From: Candidatus Rokuibacteriota bacterium
GTDB taxonomy: Bacteria > Methylomirabilota > Methylomirabilia > Rokubacteriales > CSP1-6
NCBI GenBank assembly: GCA_003220435.1
Contig: QHSL01000076.1
Location: forward strand, 1 to 61,925
Reading direction: 5' to 3'
DNA: 61,925 nucleotides
The notes beneath the pieces were generated by a model, which was not told the DNA's origin, made no database searches, and saw nothing but the letters and a program-made list of their open reading frames with translations. Positions within the stretch are counted from its first letter, which is position 1. Each line of letters begins with the position of its first letter. This document shows, piece by piece, positions 1 through 10,536 of the stretch. The translations under genes and the position numbers were made by a program.

Positions 1-2
1 GC

Positions 3-71
3 GATCAGCCGGCGCTGGCCGACAAGGAAAAGCTCAAGAATCCGCAGGCGGCGAATCCGCCGCGGGCCTGA
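3..71 (+). CDS. C-terminal tail of an upstream gene (partial)
   Basis: An open frame enters from the left edge and stops with TGA at 69-71. The 22 visible residues are hydrophilic and rich in Asp, Lys, Asn and Pro, like a disordered tail. The next gene, an M16 peptidase, very often follows pnp (polynucleotide phosphorylase), whose charged C-terminus would look like this, but nothing in the 22 residues identifies the protein. The stop lies 11 nt before the M16 start, so the two are probably cotranscribed. Confidence 0.5.
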   Translation, partial: DQPALADKEKLKNPQAANPPRA

Positions 72-82
72 AAGGCGGGTAC

Positions 83-1348
83 GTGACCGAGGGCTATCGG
101 AAGGGCTCGCTGCCGAACGGCATCCGCGTCGTGACCGAGCGCATGGATCACGTGCGGTCGGTGGCGGTCGGGGTGTGGGTCGAGACCGGCTCGCGCCATG
201 AGTCCGAGAACCGCTGCGGGATGTCCCACCTCATCGAGCACCTCGTGTTCAAGGGGACGGCCACCCGCAGCGCCGAGCAGATCGCGCGGACGATGGACTC
301 GGTCGGCGGCCAGATGGACGCGTTCACGACCAAGGAGCACACCTGCTTCTACGTCCAGGTCCTCGACCAGCACCTGCCGCTGGCGGTCGATCTCCTGACG
401 GACATCCTGCTCAACCCGCTCTTCAACGCCGATGAGCTCGAGCGCGAGAAGTCGGTCGTCCTGCAGGAGATCAAGATGGTCGAGGACACGCCCGACGACG
501 TGATCCACGACCTGTTCGCCGGGCAGATCTGGGAAGGGCACCCGCTGGGCCGGCCCATCCTGGGCAGCCGCGAGGCGGTGACCGGCTACGATCGCCAGAC
601 GGCGCTGAGCCACTTCACCGAGGAATACGTGCCGCCGCGGATCCTGATCTCGGTCGCCGGCAACGCAACGCACGAACACGTGGTCGACTTGTTCAGCGCG
701 GGCTTCCAGGGCTTTGAGCGGGGAGCTACGACTCGCGCCGCCACGCCGCCGGTCACCCGACCTGGCGTGAACATCGTCAGCAAGACGCTGGAGCAGGTTC
801 ACCTCATCATGGGCTTCCCGGGGCTGCGGCACTCGGCGCCCGAGCGTTACGCGCTGTTCCTGCTGAACGACGTGATCGGCGGCAGCATGTCCTCGCGGCT
901 CTTCCAAGAGGTCCGCGAGCGCGAGGGGCTGGTCTACGCGATCCACTCGGGCGTCCAGGCGTACGTCGACACTGGCGTCCTCTACGTGTACGCCGCGACC
1001 GACGCCCAGAACTTCTCCAAGGTCCTCAAATCGACGCTCAAGGTGCTCCGCGAGCTGAAGAAGACGGGCGTGACCGACGAGGAGCTGCGCCGGGCCCAGG
1101 ACCATCTCAAGGGCAGCCTGATGCTCTCGCTCGAGTCGACCTCGAGCCGCATGAACCGCCTGGCCAAGCACGAGATGCACCACGGAACGTTCCTCTCGAT
1201 GGACGCGATGCTGGCGGCCATCGACGGGGTACGGCACGAGGAGGTGCAGACGCTCGTCACCGACCTCCTCGACGAGGATCGGCTGGCGCTGACCACCCTC
1301 GGGCCGCTCGACCGCCGTAACCTGCCGCGCGAGCTCCTGCGGCACTAG
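83..1348 (+). CDS. M16 family zinc metallopeptidase (processing-peptidase-like)
   Basis: The 421-residue product has the inverted zinc motif HxxEH (His49, Glu52, His53 in HLIEH), with the expected third ligand Glu near residue 129 in the segment EREKSVVLQEI. An R/Y-containing C-terminal half follows (SSRLFQEVREREGLVYAI), typical of the M16B subfamily of about 410-430 residues (YmxG, mitochondrial MPP-beta relatives). The start is GTG at 83, preceded by a weak purine stretch. No signal peptide is visible, so it is probably a cytoplasmic peptidase. Family members degrade or process peptides; the substrate here is unknown. Both active-site halves are in one chain and intact. Confidence 0.93.
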   Translation: MTEGYRKGSLPNGIRVVTERMDHVRSVAVGVWVETGSRHESENRCGMSHLIEHLVFKGTATRSAEQIARTMDSVGGQMDAFTTKEHTCFYVQVLDQHLPLAVDLLTDILLNPLFNADELEREKSVVLQEIKMVEDTPDDVIHDLFAGQIWEGHPLGRPILGSREAVTGYDRQTALSHFTEEYVPPRILISVAGNATHEHVVDLFSAGFQGFERGATTRAATPPVTRPGVNIVSKTLEQVHLIMGFPGLRHSAPERYALFLLNDVIGGSMSSRLFQEVREREGLVYAIHSGVQAYVDTGVLYVYAATDAQNFSKVLKSTLKVLRELKKTGVTDEELRRAQDHLKGSLMLSLESTSSRMNRLAKHEMHHGTFLSMDAMLAAIDGVRHEEVQTLVTDLLDEDRLALTTLGPLDRRNLPRELLRH

Positions 1349-1354
1349 ACGCCG

Positions 1355-2206
1355 GTGACGGGCGCGGGGGCGACGAGCGAGTACCTGTCGGTCAACGGAT
1401 TGCGCCTGCGCTATCTCGACTGGGGCAACCGGGGCGCCCCACCGGTCGTGTGCGTTCACGGCTACACCTCGAGCGCCGACGCGTTCAGCGCGCCGGCCCG
1501 AATCTTCCGGAATCGCTTTCACTTTATCGTCCCTGACGTGCGCGGTCACGGCGAGAGCGGGTGGTCGTCGGCCGGCGCGTACAAGTACGCCGACCAGGTC
1601 GCCGATCTCGCGGCGATCGTGGACCGGCTCGGGCTCGAGCGGTTCACGCTGGTGGGCACCTCCATGGGCGGCATCATCGCGATGGCCTACGCTGCCGAGC
1701 ACGCCCAGCGGCTGGTGCGGCTGGTCATCAACGACATCGGCCCCGACGCCGAGCCTGGGAGCCAACGGATCACTCAGATGGTTGGCGCCAGGCCGGAGCA
1801 CTTCCTCACGCTGGACGGAGCGATGGCGTACCGCCGCGAGGCCTCGCCGATCGTGGCCCGCCGCAGCGAGGAGGACCAGCGCGAGCTCGCCCTCGGTGTG
1901 CTCCGAGAGGACGCCGACGGCCGGTGGGCGTGGAAGATGGACCCGGCGTACATCCGCCAGCGCGTCGAGCAGGGCCCGCCGCGGCGGCCGGCGCTGTGGC
2001 CCGTGCTCGAGCGCCTCGCGTGCCCGACGCTGGTGATCTGGGGCGCGGCCAGCGACGTTCTCTCGGAGGTGCAGGCGCGGCGGATGGCGCAGGCGCTGCC
2101 GAAGGGCGAGCTGGTCGTGGTGCCCGGCGTGGGCCACGCGCCCACGCTCACGGAGCCGGTCGTCGTGCACGCTCTGGAGCGCTTCCTGGGGCACCCGGGA
2201 ACGTAG
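1355..2206 (+). CDS. alpha/beta-fold hydrolase
   Basis: The 283-residue protein has the alpha/beta hydrolase architecture: an HG oxyanion segment (VCVHGYTS, about residues 32-39), the nucleophile elbow GTSMGG with Ser103, a likely acid in WGAASDVLS and the catalytic His in GVGHAPTL near the C-terminus. It starts at GTG 1355, only 6 nt after the peptidase stop. The substrate cannot be told from sequence; relatives include esterases, C-C hydrolases and haloperoxidase-like enzymes. No signal peptide, so cytoplasmic. Confidence 0.9.
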   Translation: MTGAGATSEYLSVNGLRLRYLDWGNRGAPPVVCVHGYTSSADAFSAPARIFRNRFHFIVPDVRGHGESGWSSAGAYKYADQVADLAAIVDRLGLERFTLVGTSMGGIIAMAYAAEHAQRLVRLVINDIGPDAEPGSQRITQMVGARPEHFLTLDGAMAYRREASPIVARRSEEDQRELALGVLREDADGRWAWKMDPAYIRQRVEQGPPRRPALWPVLERLACPTLVIWGAASDVLSEVQARRMAQALPKGELVVVPGVGHAPTLTEPVVVHALERFLGHPGT

Positions 2207-2210
2207 CCGC

Positions 2211-2747
2211 CTGGCCTCGCGCGTTCTGTTCTTCGACCTCGACAGAACGCTGACCGACTCGCGCCTGGGCATCGTCCGCTGCATGAAGCACGCGCTCGAG
2301 GGGCTCGGCCGGCCGTGCCCTCTTGACGAGGTGCTCGCTTCGTTCATCGGGCCGTCCCTTCGGGTAGCGTTTGCGACGCTCGTGGAGACATCGGACACCA
2401 AGCTGATCGGAGCGGCGCTGGCGCTGTACCGCGAGCGCCTCTCGGCCACGGGACTCTACGAGAACGAGGTCTACCCCAGTTGCCACTTCACCCAGGTCTA
2501 CGGATCCGAGCTCGACGGCCGATTCGACGACAAGACGGAGCTGATCGCGCACGTCCACGCGTCCGAGGAGATCGACGCGAGCGCCGCGGTGATGATCGGG
2601 GACCGGGCAGTGGACGTTCTGGGCGCCCGCGCCAACGCGGTGCGCTCGGTCGGCGTGCTCTGGGGCTACGGCTCCGAGCGGGAGCTCGTCGAAGCCGGCG
2701 CGGATCGGCTGTGCGCGGCGCCGGCCCAATTGGAGGCCTGCTTCTAG
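2211..2747 (+). CDS. HAD-family phosphatase (phosphoglycolate-phosphatase-like) with an internal deletion
   Basis: HAD motif I is clear (FFDLDRTLTDS, Asp9/Asp11), the motif III lysine region is present (GRFDDKTELIAHV) and motif IV is intact (MIGDRAVDV). Between LYENEVYP and FTQVYGSELDG, Gph/YieH-type homologues normally carry about 33-36 residues containing motif II (hydrophobic-x-T-S-K); here the two flanks are joined directly by Ser-Cys. The frame stays open, so this looks like an in-frame deletion that probably inactivates or alters the enzyme. No ATG, GTG or TTG lies close upstream of motif I; CTG at 2211 is the best-placed candidate start, while the first ATG (2283) would remove motif I. 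From 2211 the length is 178 residues against about 215 in the family. It follows the hydrolase gene by 4 nt. Confidence 0.7.
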   Translation: MASRVLFFDLDRTLTDSRLGIVRCMKHALEGLGRPCPLDEVLASFIGPSLRVAFATLVETSDTKLIGAALALYRERLSATGLYENEVYPSCHFTQVYGSELDGRFDDKTELIAHVHASEEIDASAAVMIGDRAVDVLGARANAVRSVGVLWGYGSERELVEAGADRLCAAPAQLEACF

Positions 2748-2769
2748 ACGACGGCCGCCACCCCTCAAG

Positions 2770-2795
2770 GGCCACGACCGCTACCGGTAGTGGCC
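2770..2795 (+). terminator. small hairpin between HAD gene and purB
   Basis: GGCCAC (2770-2775) pairs with GTGGCC (2790-2795), and the loop contains the palindrome CTACCGGTAG (2781-2790). It lies 22 nt after the HAD stop and just upstream of the purB promoter. There is no T-tract, so it may be a weak or factor-assisted terminator. Confidence 0.35.
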
Positions 2796-2809
2796 GACCT
2801 AACTCGCGC

Positions 2810-2838
2810 TTCCATCGTTTGCGGTTTTGCTCTATGGT
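2810..2838 (+). promoter_or_regulatory. candidate sigma70-type promoter of the pur operon (leaderless)
   Basis: A -35-like TTCCAT (2810-2815, weak) and a -10 box TATGGT (2833-2838) are 17 nt apart. The -10 box ends exactly 6 nt before the purB GTG, so transcription would start on or within 1-2 nt of the start codon. The rpiB gene has the same TATGGT-N6-start arrangement. Confidence 0.5.
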
Positions 2839-2844
2839 GGGGAC

Positions 2845-4143
<1,299 letters not shown>

Positions 4144-4157
4144 AAGCGAGGACGCCC

Positions 4158-4886
4158 GTGAACGTCGAGACGCGCGAGAAGCTCTACGAGGGCAAGGCCA
4201 AGATCGTCTACGAGACGGACCGACCCGGCGTGATCGTCCAGTACTTCAAGGACGACGCGACCGCCTTCAACGCGCTCAAGAAGGGCACGATCGTCGGCAA
4301 GGGCGTCGTCAACAACCGGATGTCGGCGGCGCTGTTCGAGCGGCTGGAGCGGGGAGGAGTGCCGACGCACTACCTGGCCACGCTGTCCGATCGCGAGATG
4401 CTGTGCCGCCGGCTCGACATCATCAAGATCGAGACGATCGTGCGCAACGTCGTCGCCGGCAGCCTCGCCAAGCGGACCGGACTCGAAGAGGGGACCACGA
4501 TCAAGCGGCCGGTGGTCGAGCTCTACTACAAGTCCGATCCCCTCGGCGATCCGATGCTCAACGACGAGCATGTCCGGATGCTGGGGCTCGCGACGCCGGC
4601 GGAGCTGACCTGGATGAAGCGTACGGCCCTCAAGGTCAACTCGATCTTGAAGCCGCACCTGGCGCGTCGCGGGCTCGTGCTGGTGGACTTCAAGCTGGAG
4701 TTCGGCCGGCAGGGCCGCAAGCTCTATCTGGGCGACGAGATTTCGCCCGACACGTGCCGACTCTGGGACAGCCTGAGCAAGGAGCGGCTCGACAAGGACC
4801 GGTTTCGGCGCGATCTGGGCGGTGTCGAAGAAGCCTACCAGGAGGTCTACCGCCGGCTCGTGACTGGAGAGGCCGCCGCCAAGTGA
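4158..4886 (+). CDS. purC: SAICAR synthetase
   Basis: PurC joins CAIR and aspartate with ATP to make SAICAR. The 242-residue product has the family's YEGKAKIVYET nucleotide-binding start, KIETIVRNVVAGS, and the C-terminal LVDFKLEFG and GDEISPDTCRLW segments. The chosen GTG at 4158 has an AGGA about 7 nt upstream. An alternative GTG at 4140 overlaps the purB stop and would add six residues. The neighbours purB and purS flank it as in many compact pur operons. Confidence 0.96.
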   Translation: MNVETREKLYEGKAKIVYETDRPGVIVQYFKDDATAFNALKKGTIVGKGVVNNRMSAALFERLERGGVPTHYLATLSDREMLCRRLDIIKIETIVRNVVAGSLAKRTGLEEGTTIKRPVVELYYKSDPLGDPMLNDEHVRMLGLATPAELTWMKRTALKVNSILKPHLARRGLVLVDFKLEFGRQGRKLYLGDEISPDTCRLWDSLSKERLDKDRFRRDLGGVEEAYQEVYRRLVTGEAAAK

Positions 4887-5152
4887 AAGTGCGCGTCCTC
4901 GTCAGGCTGAAGCCGGGCATCATGGACGTGCAGGGCGCGGCGGTGAAGCACGCGCTCGCGGGGCTCGGCTTTTCGGAGCTCACCGATCTCCGCGTCGGCA
5001 AGGTGATCGACGTCGATGTGGCCGACGCCACGCCGCAGGAGGCGCGTGCCCGCGTCCGCGAGATGTGCCAGCAGCTCCTCGCCAACCCGATTCTGGAGGA
5101 CTACACGATCGAGACCGTCGACGACCTTGCCCCGCACGGGGCCGCACGCTAA
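4883..5152 (+). CDS. purS: FGAM synthase subunit PurS
   Basis: PurS is the small subunit that bridges the glutaminase PurQ and the synthase PurL in the three-part FGAM synthase. The 89-residue protein has the typical KVRVLVRLKPGIMDVQG start and the RVGKVIDVDV strand, ending ILEDYTIETVDD. Its GTG at 4883 overlaps the purC stop (GTGA), and purQ follows within 12 nt, so the order purS-purQ-purL matches the complex. Confidence 0.96.
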   Translation: MKVRVLVRLKPGIMDVQGAAVKHALAGLGFSELTDLRVGKVIDVDVADATPQEARARVREMCQQLLANPILEDYTIETVDDLAPHGAAR

Positions 5153-5164
5153 GATGTGGACGCC

Positions 5165-5878
5165 ATGAGATTCGGCGTCGTCGTCTTCCCGGGAACGTGG
5201 AGCGATTGTGATTTTCACTATGTGATCTCGGAGGTTCTGCACCAGCCGGTGCAGTACGTCTGGCACCGCGAGCGCGAGCTCGGGCAGCTGGATTGCGTCG
5301 TCCTTCCCGGTGGATTTTCGTACGGCGATTACCTGCGGGCCGGCGCGGTCGCCGGTCGCTCGCCGGTCGTCGAGGCGCTGGGCGACTTCGTGGCGCGGGG
5401 GGGGCTCGTGCTCGGCTCGTGCAACGGGTTCCAGATCTTGTGCGAGGCGGGATTGCTGCCCGGCGTCCTCACCCGCAACGAGTGCCTCCAGTACCGCTGC
5501 CAGTCGACCCACCTGGTCGTGGAGAACGCCGACACGCCGTTCACGCGCGGCCTCCGGCCGGGTCAGGTCTTGACGATGCCGATCTCGCACGGCGAGGGCA
5601 AATACTATGCCGACCCCGAGACGCTCGCCCGGCTCAAGCGGCAGAACCTCGTTGTGTTCCGCTATGCGGCCGCCGACGGAAGCGTGACGAAGGCCAGCAA
5701 TCCGAACGGGTCGCTCGAGAACATCGCGGGGATTGTCAACGCCGAGGGCACCGTGCTCGGCATGATGCCTCATCCAGAGCGGGCCTCCGAGACGGCGATG
5801 GGTGGCACTGACGGGCTCCTGATGTTCCAGTCCCTCCTCGGAAGCCTCGTCGAGGATGGCAGCTTCCTCAAGCGGTAG
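5165..5878 (+). CDS. purQ: FGAM synthase glutaminase subunit PurQ
   Basis: PurQ is a class I glutamine amidotransferase that supplies ammonia to PurL. The nucleophile Cys86 lies in GSCNGFQ, and the His-Glu pair is His203/Glu205 in MPHPERASE. The ATG at 5165 is chosen because it gives the family N-terminus (MRFGVVVFPG); an in-frame GTG at 5156 would add three residues. The product is 237 residues. The gene sits between purS and purL. Confidence 0.96.
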   Translation: MRFGVVVFPGTWSDCDFHYVISEVLHQPVQYVWHRERELGQLDCVVLPGGFSYGDYLRAGAVAGRSPVVEALGDFVARGGLVLGSCNGFQILCEAGLLPGVLTRNECLQYRCQSTHLVVENADTPFTRGLRPGQVLTMPISHGEGKYYADPETLARLKRQNLVVFRYAAADGSVTKASNPNGSLENIAGIVNAEGTVLGMMPHPERASETAMGGTDGLLMFQSLLGSLVEDGSFLKR

Positions 5879-5884
5879 GCTGGA

Positions 5885-8107
5885 TTGACGGGGGCCGAGC
5901 CGAAGGTCACGCTCGACCTGGCCCTGGACGCAGGCCTCACGGCCGAAGAGTACGATCGAATCCTCACCCGGCTCGGACGCGAGCCGACCTATCCCGAGCT
6001 CGGCCTCTTTTCCGCCCTCTGGTCGGAGCACTGCGCGTACAAGCACTCACGGGTGTTCCTGGCGCGGCTGCCTCAGAGCGGCCCGCACGTGCTGCAGGGC
6101 CCGGGCGAGAACGCGGGCGCGATCGACATCGGCGACGGTTGGGCCGTCGTCTTCAAGATCGAGAGCCACAACCATCCCTCGTTCATCGAGCCGTTCCAGG
6201 GCGCGGCGACGGGTGTCGGCGGGATCCTCCGCGACATCTTCACGATGGGCGCGCGCCCGATCGCGCTGCTGGACTCCCTCCGCTTCGGCGATCCCGATGC
6301 ACCGAAGACGCGCCACCTGGTGAACGGCGTCGTCTCGGGCATCAGCTGGTACGGCAACTGCTTCGGCTGCCCGACGGTCGGCGGCGAGATCGCGTTCGCG
6401 CCAGAGTACGCGGGCAACCCGCTCGTCAACGTGATGTGCGTCGGCCTCGTACGCGCCGACCAGATCTTCCGCGCGCGCGCCGACGGCCCGGGCAATCCGG
6501 TCTTCTACGTCGGCAACAAGACCGGGCGCGACGGGATCCACGGGGCGACCATGGCCTCGGCCACCTTCGACGAGCACGCGGAGGAGCGACGCCCGACCGT
6601 GCAGGTGGGCGACCCGTTCACCGAGAAGCTGCTGCTCGAGGCGTGCCTGGAGGTGATGCGGACCGGCGCGGTCGTCGGGATCCAGGACATGGGGGCCGCG
6701 GGGCTCGCGTGCTGTACCTCGGAGATGCCGGCGCGGAGCGCCACCGGGATGGACGTCGAGCTCTCCCGCGTGCCCCAGCGCGAGGAGGGAATGACGCCCT
6801 ACGAGATCCTCCTCTCCGAGTCCCAGGAGCGGATGCTGCTGGTGGCTGCTCGCGGCCGCGAGGCGGACGTTCGTCGCGTGTTCGCGAAGTGGGAGCTGGA
6901 CGCGGTCGAGATCGGACGTGTGACCGCCGAGGGCCAGCTGACGGCTCGGCTCAACGGCGAAGTGGTGGCACACGTTCCAGTCGATCTGCTCGCCGAAGCG
7001 CCGAAGTACCAGAGGCCCACCGCCGAGCCTCCGGGGCTCGCCGAGCTGCGGGCATTCGATCCGCTGACACTGCCCGAGCCCGGCGACTACGGCGCCGCGC
7101 TGGTCGAGCTGCTCGCGTCACCGACGATCGCATCGAAGGAATGGGCCTTCCGCCAATACGACCAGCAGGTCGGGATCAACACCCTCGTGCTGCCGGGCTC
7201 CGACGCCGCGGTGCTCCGGGTCAAGGGCACCAGTCGGGCGCTCGCGGTGTCGACCGACGGCAACGCGCGGCAGGTCCTTCTCGATCCTCGGCAGGGCGCC
7301 GCGATGGCGGTGTGCGAGGCGGCGCGCAACGTCTCGTGCTCTGGCGGCGAGCCTCGCGGTGTCACCGACTGCCTGAACTTCGGCTCGCCGGAGCGTCCAG
7401 AGATCCTCTGGCAGTTCGCCGAAGCGGTCGAGGGTATCGCGCTCGCCTGTCGCGCGCTCGACGTCCCGGTGGTCGGCGGCAACGTTTCCTTCTACAATGA
7501 AACCAGCGGCCAGGCGATTCTGCCCACCCCGATCATCGGCGTGGTGGGTGTGCTCGACGACGCGAGCCGCCGCGCGACGCAGTGGTTCCAGGCCCCGGGC
7601 CATCGAGTCGCACTCCTGGGGCCGCCGCACGTCAGCCTCGGTGGCAGCGAATACCTGTGGACGCGCCACCGGCGGCTTGCCGGGCGCCTGGCGCCGCTCG
7701 ACCTCGAGGTCGAGCGACGGGTGCAGCGGGCAGTCCGGGCGGCGGTGAGCGCCGGGCTCGCCACCGCGACCCACGACTGCTCCGAAGGCGGGGTCGCGGT
7801 GGCGCTCGCGGAGGGGTGCGTGACCGGGCGCGAGCTGATCGGCTGCATGGCGGCGCTCCCGGCCGACGCGCGCGCCGACGTGACGCTGTTCGGCGAGGGG
7901 CCGTCGCGGGTCCTGGTCGCGGTCGAGCCGGAGCGTGTGCGGGAGTTCGAGGCGCTGATGGCCGAATCGGCCATTCCCTGGCGCTGGATCGGGACGACGG
8001 GGGGCGACCGCCTCGTCGTCACGGTCGGGACGAAAGCGATCGTCGACGTGGACGTGAGCCGCCTCGAAGGCGCATGGAGACATGGGTTTGAACGTCACGT
8101 GGCGTGA
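5885..8107 (+). CDS. purL: FGAM synthase large subunit PurL (short form)
   Basis: This is the ATP-dependent synthase subunit that converts FGAR to FGAM. At 740 residues it is the short PurL that works with separate PurS and PurQ, not the 1,300-residue fused type. Characteristic stretches include [47 protein letters not shown] and [10 protein letters not shown], then the second AIRS-like half with [13 protein letters not shown] and [11 protein letters not shown]. It starts at TTG 5885, 6 nt after purQ, with no strong ribosome site, and its 3' end overlaps purF by 26 nt. Confidence 0.96.
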   Translation: MTGAEPKVTLDLALDAGLTAEEYDRILTRLGREPTYPELGLFSALWSEHCAYKHSRVFLARLPQSGPHVLQGPGENAGAIDIGDGWAVVFKIESHNHPSFIEPFQGAATGVGGILRDIFTMGARPIALLDSLRFGDPDAPKTRHLVNGVVSGISWYGNCFGCPTVGGEIAFAPEYAGNPLVNVMCVGLVRADQIFRARADGPGNPVFYVGNKTGRDGIHGATMASATFDEHAEERRPTVQVGDPFTEKLLLEACLEVMRTGAVVGIQDMGAAGLACCTSEMPARSATGMDVELSRVPQREEGMTPYEILLSESQERMLLVAARGREADVRRVFAKWELDAVEIGRVTAEGQLTARLNGEVVAHVPVDLLAEAPKYQRPTAEPPGLAELRAFDPLTLPEPGDYGAALVELLASPTIASKEWAFRQYDQQVGINTLVLPGSDAAVLRVKGTSRALAVSTDGNARQVLLDPRQGAAMAVCEAARNVSCSGGEPRGVTDCLNFGSPERPEILWQFAEAVEGIALACRALDVPVVGGNVSFYNETSGQAILPTPIIGVVGVLDDASRRATQWFQAPGHRVALLGPPHVSLGGSEYLWTRHRRLAGRLAPLDLEVERRVQRAVRAAVSAGLATATHDCSEGGVAVALAEGCVTGRELIGCMAALPADARADVTLFGEGPSRVLVAVEPERVREFEALMAESAIPWRWIGTTGGDRLVVTVGTKAIVDVDVSRLEGAWRHGFERHVA

Positions 8108-9503
8108 CGACGACCGATTCCACGACGAGTGCGGACTCTTCGGCATCTGGAACCACCCGGAGGCCGGGAACGTCACCTACCTCGGACTCTACGCGCTCCA
8201 GCATCGCGGCCAGGAGTCGGCCGGCATCGCCACCACGGACGGCGCCAGCTTCCATACCGAGAAGCACATGGGATGGGTGGCGGACGTGTTCAGCCCCGAA
8301 CGGCTCCGCCGCCTCCAGGGGCACCGCGCCGTCGGCCACGTGCGCTACTCCACGGCCGGCAGCTCCAATCTGAGGAACGCGCAGCCGATCACCGCCACCA
8401 CCGCGCGCGGCCCGATCGCGATCGCTCACAACGGCAACCTCACCAACGCCGAGTCGCTGCGCCGCGAGATGGAGAGCGACGGCGCGATCTTCCAGTCGAA
8501 CTCCGACACCGAGGTGATCCTGCATCTGCTGGCGCGCGCCCCGGCCGGGCCGCTCGAGGAGCAGATCGCCTACGCGCTCTCGCGGGTGAAGGGCGCCTAC
8601 TCGCTGCTGATCCTGACCCTCGACGCGCTGTACGCGATCCGCGACCCGTTCGGCTTCCGGCCCCTGACCCTCGGACGCCTGGGCGACGCCTGGGTCGTCG
8701 CCTCCGAGACCTGCGCCCTGGACCTCATGGAAGCGAGGTGGGAGCGCGACATCGAGCCCGGGGAGATCCTGGTGATCTCCGATTCCGGCGTACGGTCCCT
8801 CCGGCCGTTCCCGGCGGGCGATCGGCTTCACTGCGTCTTCGAGTACGTGTACTTCGCCCGGCCCGACTCGATCCTGTGGGGCCGGAACGTCCACACCGTG
8901 CGCAAGTCGATGGGGCGCCAGCTCGCGCGCGAATATCCGGTAGCCGCCGACATCGTCATCCCCGTGCCCGATTCGGGCACCAGCGCCGCGCTCGGCTACT
9001 CCGAGGAGTCCGGCACCGCGTATGAGATGGGGCTGATCCGCAACCACTACGTGGGCCGGACGTTCATCGAGCCCAAGCAGGGGATCCGGCACTTTGGCGT
9101 CAAGGTGAAGCTCAACCCGATGCGGGAGATGCTCGAGGACCGACGCGTGGTGGTGGTCGACGACTCCATCGTGCGCGGCACCACGAGCCGGAAGATCGTG
9201 CGGATGATCCGAAGCGCCGGGGCACGCGAGGTCCACGTCCGCATCTCGTCGCCGCCGATCCAGTGGCCCTGCTACTACGGCATCGACACCCCGACGCGGA
9301 AGGAGCTGATCGGCTCGAGCCACAGCCCGGAGGAAATCCGCCGTTACCTCGGCGCCGACTCCCTCGGCTACCTGTCGCTCGACGGCATGCTCAAGGCGAC
9401 CGGCTCCGACCCCGGCCAGTTCTGCCACGCCTGCTTCACCGGGAACTACCGCGTGGGCATCGAGCCTGAGCCGACACCCCAGCTCCGGCTCTTCGAAGGC
9501 TGA
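8082..9503 (+). CDS. purF: amidophosphoribosyltransferase
   Basis: PurF makes phosphoribosylamine from PRPP and glutamine, the committed step. The Ntn-hydrolase nucleophile is Cys17 (DECGLFGIW) after a 16-residue propeptide. The PRPP loop [13 protein letters not shown] is near residues 356-368. Cysteines matching the four ligands of the B. subtilis-type 4Fe-4S cluster are visible: one in [10 protein letters not shown], one in WPCYYGID, and two in [10 protein letters not shown]. This is therefore the iron-sulfur, propeptide-bearing class. 473 residues; the ATG at 8082 overlaps purL, suggesting translational coupling. Confidence 0.96.
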   Translation: MGLNVTWRDDDRFHDECGLFGIWNHPEAGNVTYLGLYALQHRGQESAGIATTDGASFHTEKHMGWVADVFSPERLRRLQGHRAVGHVRYSTAGSSNLRNAQPITATTARGPIAIAHNGNLTNAESLRREMESDGAIFQSNSDTEVILHLLARAPAGPLEEQIAYALSRVKGAYSLLILTLDALYAIRDPFGFRPLTLGRLGDAWVVASETCALDLMEARWERDIEPGEILVISDSGVRSLRPFPAGDRLHCVFEYVYFARPDSILWGRNVHTVRKSMGRQLAREYPVAADIVIPVPDSGTSAALGYSEESGTAYEMGLIRNHYVGRTFIEPKQGIRHFGVKVKLNPMREMLEDRRVVVVDDSIVRGTTSRKIVRMIRSAGAREVHVRISSPPIQWPCYYGIDTPTRKELIGSSHSPEEIRRYLGADSLGYLSLDGMLKATGSDPGQFCHACFTGNYRVGIEPEPTPQLRLFEG

Positions 9504-9504
9504 G

Positions 9505-10536
9505 GTGAAACCGCTCACCTACCGCGAGGCCGGTGTCGACATCGACGCGGGCGAGGACGCGGTGCGCCGCATCGCGCCCCTGGCCCGCGCGACGAACCGG
9601 CCCGAGGTGATCGGCGGCATCGGCGGCTTCGCGAGCTTCGTCAGCGTCCCTTCCAAGTTCCGCGAGCCCGTTCTGGTGTCGTCGACCGACGGCGTCGGGA
9701 CCAAACTCCGGGTCGCCTTCTTGACCGGCCGCCACGATACGGTGGGCATCGACCTCGTCGCGATGGGGGTGAACGACATCCTCGTCCACGGGGCCGAGCC
9801 CCTCTACTTCCTCGACTACATCGCGGTGGGTCGTCTCGATCCGGCGCAGATCGAGACGATCGTGAGCGGGATCGCCGAGGGCTGCCGTCAGGCGCGGTGC
9901 GCTCTGGTCGGAGGCGAGATGACCGAGCACGCCGGATCGTTCCCGCCGGGGGAGTACGACTTGGCCGGCTTTGCCGTCGGCGTCGCGGAGCGCAGCCGGT
10001 TGATCGACGGCTCCAAGGTTTGCCCAGGCGACGCGGTGCTGGGCCTCGTCTCATCCGGTCTTCACTCCAACGGCTTCACCTTGGCGAGACGGATCATCTT
10101 CGAGGTCATGGGCCTTCGCGTCTCTGACCGCTTCCCGGGGACCAACCGCCTCGTTGCCGATGAGATGCTCACGCCCACACGTATTTACGTCAGGTCGATT
10201 CAGACGCTGCTCGAGGCGGTCGACGTCAGGGGCATGGTCCACGTGACCGGCGGCGGCATCACGGGCAATGTGCCGCGCGTGTTGCCCCCGGGCTGTCGCG
10301 TGCGTATCTCGCGAGGCGCCTGGTCGCCCCCGGTGGTCTTCCGTACGCTCAGCGAGGCGGGTCAGGTGGACGAGGCCGAGATGTTCAGGACCTTCAACAT
10401 GGGCATCGGCTACGTCGTCATCGTCCCTGCGACAGCGGCTGAGACCGCGGCGCGCACGCTGAAAGAGTCGGGCGAGACGGTCGTGCGCCTCGGCGAAGTC
10501 ACCGCGGGCGAGCGGGGCGTGGAGCTGGTGGCGTGA
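9505..10536 (+). CDS. purM: AIR synthetase (FGAM cyclo-ligase)
   Basis: PurM closes the imidazole ring, turning FGAM into AIR with ATP. The 343-residue protein has the family landmarks YREAGVDIDAG, VSSTDGVGTKLRVA, MGVNDILVHGAEPLYFLDY and GEMTEHAG, and a C-terminal MFRTFNMGIGYV. It starts at GTG 9505 one nucleotide after the purF stop and overlaps purN by 4 nt. Confidence 0.96.
   Translation: MKPLTYREAGVDIDAGEDAVRRIAPLARATNRPEVIGGIGGFASFVSVPSKFREPVLVSSTDGVGTKLRVAFLTGRHDTVGIDLVAMGVNDILVHGAEPLYFLDYIAVGRLDPAQIETIVSGIAEGCRQARCALVGGEMTEHAGSFPPGEYDLAGFAVGVAERSRLIDGSKVCPGDAVLGLVSSGLHSNGFTLARRIIFEVMGLRVSDRFPGTNRLVADEMLTPTRIYVRSIQTLLEAVDVRGMVHVTGGGITGNVPRVLPPGCRVRISRGAWSPPVVFRTLSEAGQVDEAEMFRTFNMGIGYVVIVPATAAETAARTLKESGETVVRLGEVTAGERGVELVA

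Noticed and set aside
5-2449. 814-codon open frame on the minus strand
   Set aside because: It is antisense to the M16 peptidase and hydrolase genes, which have clear motifs. Its product is Arg/His/Asp-rich and low in hydrophobic order, a typical GC-rich shadow frame.
2748-2844. Purine riboswitch or leader upstream of the pur operon
   Set aside because: The predicted transcript starts at the purB start codon, and no conserved riboswitch core is visible in the 97-nt gap.
5150-5155. TAAGAT before purQ as a promoter
   Set aside because: It overlaps the purS stop inside a tightly coupled operon, has no -35 partner, and spacing to ATG 5165 differs from the other candidates.
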